A stretch of DNA of 21,321 nucleotides, from the NCBI GenBank assembly GCA_002497025.1, contig DAMG01000090.1, positions 1 through 21,321 of the forward strand, written 5' to 3'. This stretch comes from Euryarchaeota archaeon UBA126 (lineage in GTDB: Archaea; Thermoplasmatota; Poseidoniia; Poseidoniales; Thalassarchaeaceae). Below the pieces are notes generated by a model, which saw nothing but the letters and a program-made list of their open reading frames with translations, searched no databases and was not told the origin of the DNA. Shown here in pieces: positions 1 to 6,414 of this stretch. The stretch's first letter is position 1. Every line of letters begins with the position of its first letter. The position numbers and the translations under genes are program-made.

Positions 1-75
1 TTCTATCAATGCCTTGTGGCTACCAAGGCGCTTACTAGCCCCAGCGGCTAGTACAATCCCTCTGTCAATCCTCAT
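1..75 (-). CDS. NTP transferase (MobA/IspD-like nucleotidyltransferase fold), N-terminal fragment, 3' end beyond window
   Basis: Only the first 25 codons are inside the window. An ATG at 75-73 opens a frame that stays open to the left edge. Residues 6-24 read GIVLAAGASKRLGSHKALI, which matches the nucleotide-binding signature LAAGxSxRxGxxKxL of the MobA-like/IspD-like nucleotidyltransferases, enzymes that transfer a nucleotide from an NTP to a phosphorylated acceptor. The start overlaps the last 11 bp of the upstream S8 protease gene in another frame, which suggests translational coupling. The acceptor cannot be told from the N-terminus: molybdopterin, cobinamide, methylerythritol-phosphate and sugar-phosphate enzymes all share this motif. 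I am fairly sure it is a real gene and unsure of its substrate. Confidence 0.72.
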   Translation of the reverse strand, partial: MRIDRGIVLAAGASKRLGSHKALIE

Positions 76-2068
76 CAGAAGTTGCACTCCAAATCGATCT
101 GCGATTGAAGTAAATTGCAACTCCAATAACTGGGACTAAGAAAATCAACGCTCCAAATAATACAATCAATAGTGATTCTTCATTCAGTCCCTTTTCCTGA
201 TTTGTGGCTACTTCATCAATTAGTATTACTCTTTTAGCATCAATAGGTGATATGTGATCGTCATCAAGGTATAATCTTGCAAAGATTGTAGTATTACCTG
301 AATTATTGTGAGGTTCTAGTAATATACTCCAACTTGTCCAATCCCCATCGTTCGACTCATCTTTTGCTTCGCGCCATTCTGCACCGCCCACTCTTACCTC
401 CACTCTGCCCTCTGAGCCCGAAGGTAATCCACTTGCAATCCCTGTAATTTGGCTTTGATTTTGAATTACCTGCAGAGTATCAATATCCATTGTAACATTA
501 AGTGAACGATCAATACTTCCTGCTACCTCAACAAATACAATTGGATCCGCTTGTCCATATCCAAACTCATTATCCGGCCGAGTCTCAACAACACTACAGT
601 CATTGAACCCCGGATCATCTAAGAGAACAATTTCTCTTTCGATTGAATAGGCTGCAATGATATCTTTGAATTCAGAGGGGGTGATGTCTGGATTTGCTTG
701 TACCATTAAAGCGGCAATTCCAGCCATCAATGGGGTTGCCATACTAGTTCCAGATTTACTTGTGTATCCATCATTTGTTGCCGCATCAGGAGCCATTATG
801 CTAGATCCTATGGTTGCTACATCCGGCTTTACTCGCAAGTCAGAAGTGTATCCTCTACTACTGTAAATTGCTAGCCCTAGGTCCTTATCGAGACTGGCTA
901 CGGTTACGGGTAAAGCAGCATCTCCGGGGCTATCGATTGTATTACATCCAGCAAAAGTCGCCCCTCCGAATTCGTTTCCGGCAGAGAGAGTAGTAATGAT
1001 CCCAGCCTCTACAACGGCATCCATTTGGCGACTCCAAGCAGAACTACCGTCATTATCGACATGAATCTCAAATTGCTGCTCTCCCAGCGAGGAAGTCAAG
1101 ATATTGATGCCATATTTTTCCTTGTTATCTATTGCCCATTGGGCGCCCTGCATAATGTCTTCAATATCTCCATCACAACATGCTAAGATGTTGATTAACC
1201 ATGCACCAGGTGCTGCCCCTACATATTTCTCTCCGGTTGTAGGATCTACTTGTCCCCCGCCACTACCAGCTGCAATACCTGCAACATGAGTTCCGTGAGT
1301 TCCTGAGTCATAAGATTCTGAGGGGTCTAATTCTTGATCAGTAAACACAGCATCGAAAAATGCTATGATTTTTGGATCACAGTCTGCGGGAATCGGCTCT
1401 GGATTTGGATCTAAGGGGTCAGGTGGTTCGTCGATACAGGTAAATGGGTCATCATCCATATCATTGAGTCCTTCATGATCCCCTCTCACTCCCGTATCAA
1501 GTACAGCAATCACCGCTCCAGTTCCATCTAAACCTAGGTCATTCCATACGACGTCAACTCCCATGTTTGGAACTGCTTGATGCATGTTTGGTTCCGCAAG
1601 CCCTAGATCTTCAATCATCACTACACCAGGTAAAGAAAGGATTCCATCAGGTCCTAGGATTGAGTCGAAAGGAGCGGAAGCCGCCACAGTGTCTAGATAA
1701 CTAAATCTGAAAGTAACCTCAACGTTCAGTTCTTCAAGTGCTGAAATATCTGCATCTGTTGGGTGATGGTCGTAGTCTATGAAAACTCTAGCATATCCAG
1801 ACGATGCTCGTTTCCACCATTGATTTTGTATTTCGCTAGGTTGTAGAATCAACCATTCTAGCCGGTCGTCAATAGAATTACCATCCTTGTCTCTACTCCA
1901 GTCGAGCCACCACTCAAAATGAATTTCAGGTTCAACTGAGGCGACCCAATCTCCATTGAAATCTAGACCACCTCTGCGGGAAGAATCAACACTAATGGAA
2001 GAGGAAACTAATGGAGCCATTAGCATAATCAAAACAATTGAGGCATAGATGCCCCTAGTCTGACCCAT
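65..2068 (-). CDS. S8 (subtilisin-like) serine protease, secreted and membrane-anchored, paralogue 1
   Basis: A 667-residue subtilase. The ATG at 2068 begins a clean signal peptide (MGQTRG followed by a hydrophobic run to about residue 24); an in-frame GTG at 2086 is an alternative start. Around residues 58-72 lies an acidic DKDGNSIDDRLE stretch resembling a calcium-binding thrombospondin type 3 repeat. An inhibitor-I9-like propeptide follows at about 93-155. The catalytic triad is visible: Asp191 (VLDTGV), His261 (HGTHVAG) and Ser442 (SGTSMATP), with oxyanion Asn365 (AGNEFGG). A beta-rich domain follows, then one membrane helix at about 632-655 and a short charged tail. The protein should sit outside the cell, anchored at its C-terminus, and degrade proteins or peptides. 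It lies 52 bp downstream of a paralogue of equal length. Extra cysteines (for example CIDEPPDP...DC and ACCDG) distinguish it from that paralogue. Family assignment is secure; substrate is unknown. Confidence 0.93.
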   Translation of the reverse strand: MGQTRGIYASIVLIMLMAPLVSSSISVDSSRRGGLDFNGDWVASVEPEIHFEWWLDWSRDKDGNSIDDRLEWLILQPSEIQNQWWKRASSGYARVFIDYDHHPTDADISALEELNVEVTFRFSYLDTVAASAPFDSILGPDGILSLPGVVMIEDLGLAEPNMHQAVPNMGVDVVWNDLGLDGTGAVIAVLDTGVRGDHEGLNDMDDDPFTCIDEPPDPLDPNPEPIPADCDPKIIAFFDAVFTDQELDPSESYDSGTHGTHVAGIAAGSGGGQVDPTTGEKYVGAAPGAWLINILACCDGDIEDIMQGAQWAIDNKEKYGINILTSSLGEQQFEIHVDNDGSSAWSRQMDAVVEAGIITTLSAGNEFGGATFAGCNTIDSPGDAALPVTVASLDKDLGLAIYSSRGYTSDLRVKPDVATIGSSIMAPDAATNDGYTSKSGTSMATPLMAGIAALMVQANPDITPSEFKDIIAAYSIEREIVLLDDPGFNDCSVVETRPDNEFGYGQADPIVFVEVAGSIDRSLNVTMDIDTLQVIQNQSQITGIASGLPSGSEGRVEVRVGGAEWREAKDESNDGDWTSWSILLEPHNNSGNTTIFARLYLDDDHISPIDAKRVILIDEVATNQEKGLNEESLLIVLFGALIFLVPVIGVAIYFNRRSIWSATSDED

Positions 2069-2120
2069 AATAAGTCGAATAAGCACCCATGTTTGAGCAT
2101 TAGGACGGGGTGACCTGAGA

Positions 2121-4124
2121 CTATCCTGATTCGGATTGAGAGGTTTCTGCTTCGGAGAAGATTTCTTCCACTAATTCGCCATCTTGAAAATATTCATCAT
2201 CTTTTTCGAAGAATCCTCTGTCGCGGAGTTGAATTCCTGCAAAAATTAGTGCACTGAGAAGTACTAGAACCAGTAGAGCCAAGATTCCAACTACGATTCC
2301 AATGAAGGAACTTTCAGAATCGGATTGAGTTATTTTTTCTTCACCTATAATCAGAATTCCTATGGCAAGATTGGTTGAGGCTTGGTCACCAGATATTGCT
2401 CGTACGAGAATAACTTGTTCGCCTTCTACCGTATTGTTGGGAAGGAATCGAAGTCGATCTACCAGTAGGTCATGCGTCACCTCAAAGTGCTCGTCACCAA
2501 TAGTAAATTCAGCTAAATCCATCCAATTGTCTCTCATATCCCAAGTTCGCCATTGTACTCTTTGAACTCCTCCTTCCAAATTGAATACAATCGTTTCACC
2601 TTGTCCAATGTGAACGCGGTTATCTTGTCCATATTCGCTTTCCAAAGTAACGTTCAATGACATGCTCAATTCGTAGAAGTAATTGGCAGCTTCCTCGACT
2701 GCTGGCTGAGCATTCACATGACCATGGCCATAGACGTTATTCTGCCTGTTCTTCGGTATGAGGTCCTCTGCACACGGCTCGTTCGCGAGCATGTAGTGGC
2801 ATTGTCTGTATGTTGAGGTCTCTTGCATTATATTGCGCACATCGAAGGGACTCAAGTCGGGATTAGCCTGATACATCAAAACAGCAACACCAGCCGCACC
2901 AGGCGTTGCCATGCTAGTGCCAGACAATGCGACGTATCCATCTCCGGTGTTGGCATCGGGTGCGTTGACGCTGCTCCCAACAAACGCTAGGTTGGGCTTG
3001 ACCCTGCCTTCCTCTGTTGGCCCTTGGCTTGAGTAGACTGCAATTGCAGTATCTTTGTCCAGCGAACCGACGGTTATGACATCCTCAGCACTCCCCGGCG
3101 TCCCTATCGTTCCGGTTCCTCCGCTGTTTCCAGCTGCGATGAATAGAGTGACCCCTGCTCTCATCATCTCATTTCCCATTCTGTTCACTGACTCTTCCTC
3201 TGAGGATGTCCATTCGATTGCTCCAGTGAGGGCCCCGAGGCTCATGCTGGCTGCCCTGATGTTGAACTCATGTCTTTTCTCTACGGTCCATTCCATTCCC
3301 GCCATGACTGCAGCGAAAGACCCACTGCCACCTCCGTCTAGAACCTTGACGCCCACAAGGTTTGCTTTTGGGGCCACACCTATGTGCTGATAGTCGGGGG
3401 CCCCGGTGCCAGCAGTGATGCCTGCACAATGGGTGCCATGACCATTGTCATCATAGGGGAATATCTCAGTTCCATTAGTTGCCCCAGGGTTGTTAATTGC
3501 ATCATAAAAGGCCACTATTTTTGGGTCATTTGTGGTATTGTCATCATCCAGATCGTCCAATGCCGTGTGATTTCCATCGATTCCGGTGTCTATTATTGCC
3601 ATGGTAACTCCAGCGCCAGTGTAGCCAGTATCCTGCCAGACTAAATCGACACCATGAGTAGGAACTACATCCTCCATCTGAACCTCTAATCTTCCATCTA
3701 ATTCAATGAATACAACTCCTGGTAGTTCAACTAATTCGTATATTCTATCCAATTCAACTGTGCCGGCAATCGAATCAATTAACCAATATCTGAATTGGGT
3801 CTGGAAATCCAATTCACTTTCAAGCATCTTTTGATCGGCTTCAGTTGGTGTGTGGTCAAAGTCAACAATTACTGAAATTCGACCATTTTCATCGAGGTAT
3901 TGGTAGTGGTTGTTTTTTGCAGCAATCCAGATTGCATCGTGAATGTAATCTCTATCTTTGTCCATGTTTGTATTTTCCCACCAATCACCGATTTGCTCAG
4001 AATATGTTGGTGTTTGAGATTGATCCGACACAGTGGGAGCTGCAGCCGCAAGAGCTGGAACAAGCATCATAGCGAGTACTGTGAATGCTATTAATCGACC
4101 TCGGGTTTCATCAGATACAAGCAT
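2121..4124 (-). CDS. S8 (subtilisin-like) serine protease, secreted and membrane-anchored, paralogue 2
   Basis: A 667-residue subtilase with the same architecture as the next gene downstream. The ATG at 4124 is preferred over an in-frame TTG nine bases upstream, and GAGGGG lies 11 nt before it. A signal peptide ends near the AAAA-P stretch (about residue 29). An NMDKDRDYIHD motif (about 53-63) resembles a calcium-binding repeat, followed by an I9-like propeptide (about 82-143). The triad is Asp179 (IIDTGI), His232 (GHGTHCAG) and Ser404 (SGTSMATP), with oxyanion Asn333 (AAGNSGG). A beta-rich C-terminal part leads to a membrane helix at about 607-631 and an acidic cytoplasmic tail of 36 residues, much longer than the tail of its paralogue. 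Likely an ectoprotease that helps take up dissolved protein. Family is secure; the physiological substrate is not known. Confidence 0.94.
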   Translation of the reverse strand: MLVSDETRGRLIAFTVLAMMLVPALAAAAPTVSDQSQTPTYSEQIGDWWENTNMDKDRDYIHDAIWIAAKNNHYQYLDENGRISVIVDFDHTPTEADQKMLESELDFQTQFRYWLIDSIAGTVELDRIYELVELPGVVFIELDGRLEVQMEDVVPTHGVDLVWQDTGYTGAGVTMAIIDTGIDGNHTALDDLDDDNTTNDPKIVAFYDAINNPGATNGTEIFPYDDNGHGTHCAGITAGTGAPDYQHIGVAPKANLVGVKVLDGGGSGSFAAVMAGMEWTVEKRHEFNIRAASMSLGALTGAIEWTSSEEESVNRMGNEMMRAGVTLFIAAGNSGGTGTIGTPGSAEDVITVGSLDKDTAIAVYSSQGPTEEGRVKPNLAFVGSSVNAPDANTGDGYVALSGTSMATPGAAGVAVLMYQANPDLSPFDVRNIMQETSTYRQCHYMLANEPCAEDLIPKNRQNNVYGHGHVNAQPAVEEAANYFYELSMSLNVTLESEYGQDNRVHIGQGETIVFNLEGGVQRVQWRTWDMRDNWMDLAEFTIGDEHFEVTHDLLVDRLRFLPNNTVEGEQVILVRAISGDQASTNLAIGILIIGEEKITQSDSESSFIGIVVGILALLVLVLLSALIFAGIQLRDRGFFEKDDEYFQDGELVEEIFSEAETSQSESG

Positions 4125-4157
4125 GTGAACCAACCCCTCGGTACGGAGAAGGTGATT

Positions 4158-4165
4158 TCAATAAA
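4158..4165 (-). promoter_or_regulatory. Candidate TATA box for the S8 protease pair
   Basis: On the minus strand TTTATTGA lies about 34 bp before the ATG at 4124. An archaeal start site about 25 bp downstream of the box would give a very short leader. The match to a TATA box is modest and no clear BRE is seen, so this is tentative. Confidence 0.3.
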
Positions 4166-4181
4166 GCGGTCCGTTGACTAT

Positions 4182-4198
4182 TCAGCCCCTAGGGCTGA
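4182..4198. repeat. Perfect inverted repeat just after the acyl-CoA dehydrogenase stop
   Basis: TCAGCCC-CTA-GGGCTGA has 7-bp arms and a 3-base loop and begins one base after the acyl-CoA dehydrogenase stop codon. It lies between that gene and the next S8 protease gene on the same strand. It could be an RNA 3'-end hairpin or a protein-binding palindrome. No clear run of T follows on the transcribed strand, so it is not called an intrinsic terminator. Confidence 0.5.
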
Positions 4199-4199
4199 T

Positions 4200-5348
4200 T
4201 CACAGGTCTCTGAGTATTTCTCTTCCAATGATCATCCGTTGAACTTGACTGCTTCCTTCGTAAATTTGCAGAACCTTTGCAGCGCGCATTAATCGCGCTA
4301 CTGGATATTCTTCTGAGTAACCATAACCTCCGAAGACTTGCACCGCATCAGTAGTTATTTCCATACATGAATCAGCAGCAAAACGCTTTGCATGAGCGGC
4401 ACTTTCTGTATTCTTGATTCCATTATCAACTTCCCATGCAGTTCGCCAAGTCAGCAATCTACTTGCCTCAATTTTTGTTTTCATATCAGCCAACATGAAT
4501 TGAATTGCCTGATGTTCATGTAATTTCTTGCCAAAGGTCTTGCGTTCATCGGCATATTGTAGAGCATATTCGTAGGCGGCTCGAGAACATCCAACTGCTT
4601 GAGCAGCCACATTAGGTCGTGATAGGTCAAATGCCTTCATTGCGTTGAACCAACCCGCTCCTTCAACTCCACCAATTAGATTCTCAACAGGGACATGAAC
4701 ATCTTCGAAGATTACAGCTCTAGTATCTGAAGCCCTTTGACCCATGTTAGTTTCTTTCTTTCCAAGGGAAACTCCATCCCATGAACTCTCGACAATGAAT
4801 GCACTCATTCCCTTGTATCCAGCAGACTTGTCTGTATATGCCAAAACGAAGAACCAATCGGCTTGACCTGCACCTGTAATCCACATCTTCTGGCCATTCA
4901 GGATGTAATGATCGCCATCTCGAACAGCGGTAGTTTGTATGCTTGCAACGTCACTGCCTGCACCGGGTTCGGTCACGCAATAGGATGCTATCAATGGCTC
5001 TTTCACCAATCTTCCGAGATATTCGGCTTTCTGTTCCTCAGTGCCGCCAGTAATTACTGGCCCTACCGTCAATCCATTCGAATATGCGGCTGTGCCAAAT
5101 CCTGGATCACCCCAAGAAAATTCCTCAGAGACCAATACTTCGTCAAGAATCCCCATTCCCATCCCTCCGTATTCAGCAGGGATGTGTAGGTTGGTGAGAC
5201 CTAACGCATGAGCCTCTGCAATTGCTTCAGTAGGAAATTCTGATTTATCATCCCAGTGCTCTGCATTCGGCCTAACAATATCCATTGCAAATTCGTGAGC
5301 CAACTCACGAAGCATCTCTTGCTCCTCGGACAATGCGAACTCAACCAT
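4200..5348 (-). CDS. Acyl-CoA dehydrogenase
   Basis: A 382-residue enzyme of normal family length that catalyses FAD-dependent alpha,beta-dehydrogenation of an acyl-CoA and passes electrons to an electron-transfer flavoprotein. The helical N-terminal domain (1-120) is followed by the family signature YCVTEPGAGSD (123-133) and the flavin-contacting beta domain (NGQKMWITGA at 151-160). The C-terminal helical domain holds the FAD and tetramer motif VFGGYGYSEEYPV and the catalytic glutamate, Glu364 in QIYEGSSQ. It resembles short/medium or branched-chain types, but chain-length preference cannot be read from sequence alone. The start is the ATG at 5348. No ETF or other beta-oxidation genes are in the window. 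It may act in fatty-acid or branched-chain amino-acid breakdown; the latter would fit the 2-oxoacid dehydrogenase E1 gene two genes upstream. Confidence 0.95.
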   Translation of the reverse strand: MVEFALSEEQEMLRELAHEFAMDIVRPNAEHWDDKSEFPTEAIAEAHALGLTNLHIPAEYGGMGMGILDEVLVSEEFSWGDPGFGTAAYSNGLTVGPVITGGTEEQKAEYLGRLVKEPLIASYCVTEPGAGSDVASIQTTAVRDGDHYILNGQKMWITGAGQADWFFVLAYTDKSAGYKGMSAFIVESSWDGVSLGKKETNMGQRASDTRAVIFEDVHVPVENLIGGVEGAGWFNAMKAFDLSRPNVAAQAVGCSRAAYEYALQYADERKTFGKKLHEHQAIQFMLADMKTKIEASRLLTWRTAWEVDNGIKNTESAAHAKRFAADSCMEITTDAVQVFGGYGYSEEYPVARLMRAAKVLQIYEGSSQVQRMIIGREILRDL

Positions 5349-5411
5349 GATGCCGCCACAGGCCTTCCAGCCTTAGCCGTTAGGGCAAGGAAATCGTACA
5401 AAATCCGCTCC

Positions 5412-6380
5412 TCAACCTAGTGTTGTGCTGTAATAGAGGAATGACATGTAGGCGAGATATCCGATTACCATAGTGGCACCTACTCTTGGTCCAATTTCTC
5501 TATCGTCGAGTAACATAGCTGCAACTAAACTAGATGTTAGGATAACCACCCATATATCTCGCCCTTCAAACTTCGAGGCAATTTCGATTCCTCCCCCGAT
5601 TACGGAAGCCGTACCCAAGATTCCAAGGATATTCATTACATTAGAGCCCAATACGTTGCCTACCGCGACGCCACCTTGATTTCTCATAGCCGCAATTAGA
5701 GTGACTGCTAACTCTGGTAAAGAAGTCCCTAAGGCTACTAATGAAAGTCCAACAATCGCAGTAGGTATGTCATATGTATCCGCTAGACCAGTAGCTCCAT
5801 CAAGAAGGAAAATGGCTCCCTGCCAAATCATTACACCGCCTGCGATTGTTGCGAATACAGCAAGTAGTATATTTTCCGGAAGCCAGGTTTCTTCTGGCTC
5901 CTCTGCATCAGCTTTGCCTTTAGAAGAACGATATGCATAGGCGTAGTAACTCACCAGTAAAATCAGCATGAATGCTCCTCCTTCAACAGGTATCGAGCCA
6001 TAATAAACGAAGGCTGTTAGCAGAATAGTCGCCAAGATTACAGCGACTGAGTCTCGTCGTATTCCTACCCCTGCCTCATCACCTGACCCAAGCATGCAAG
6101 CGGTACCAAGAACCAACATAACGTTGGCAACATTAGACCCTAAGACTCCTCCAATAGCAATATCGGGCTCATTTTGAGCAATTGCCTCAATTGCTACGGC
6201 TAATTCAGGGAGAGAAGTCCCGATTGCAACGATGGTGAATCCAACCAATAATGGAGGGACTCGTAGTCGGTATGCTATTTGCACCGCTCCCTGGACAATT
6301 CCTTCACCGCCGGCCATCAATAAGACGAATCCAATCAGGACCAGAATCGGATCGGAGTCTAGCATCTCTACCACGCTCAT
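5412..6380 (-). CDS. CaCA-family sodium/calcium (cation) exchanger
   Basis: A 322-residue integral membrane antiporter of the standard size for prokaryotic CaCA proteins of the YrbG/NCX_Mj type. The two inverted alpha-repeats that form the ion-binding site are clear: GTSLPEL at 54-60 with GSNVANV at 81-87, and GTSLPEL at 218-224 with GSNVMNI at 245-251. The glutamates of the two PEL motifs and the asparagines of the GSNV motifs are the expected cation ligands. About ten membrane helices are visible, split by a short acidic cytoplasmic loop near residues 152-168. It should export calcium in exchange for sodium or protons. The start is ATG at 6380 behind a G-rich GGGGGCCG. The gene lies 34 bp after the E1 gene on the same strand. 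Ion specificity is inferred from family. Confidence 0.92.
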   Translation of the reverse strand: MSVVEMLDSDPILVLIGFVLLMAGGEGIVQGAVQIAYRLRVPPLLVGFTIVAIGTSLPELAVAIEAIAQNEPDIAIGGVLGSNVANVMLVLGTACMLGSGDEAGVGIRRDSVAVILATILLTAFVYYGSIPVEGGAFMLILLVSYYAYAYRSSKGKADAEEPEETWLPENILLAVFATIAGGVMIWQGAIFLLDGATGLADTYDIPTAIVGLSLVALGTSLPELAVTLIAAMRNQGGVAVGNVLGSNVMNILGILGTASVIGGGIEIASKFEGRDIWVVILTSSLVAAMLLDDREIGPRVGATMVIGYLAYMSFLYYSTTLG

Positions 6381-6414
6381 CGGCCCCCGCTCATGATGTT
6401 TGAGTCCATCTCTC

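Noticed and set aside
3055..3390. A 111-codon plus-strand frame inside the second S8 protease
   Set aside because: Antisense to the catalytic region of a clear subtilase, with no family motif and no own start signals.
4863..5189. A 108-codon plus-strand frame in the acyl-CoA dehydrogenase gene
   Set aside because: Antisense shadow of a well-conserved enzyme; no recognisable domain.
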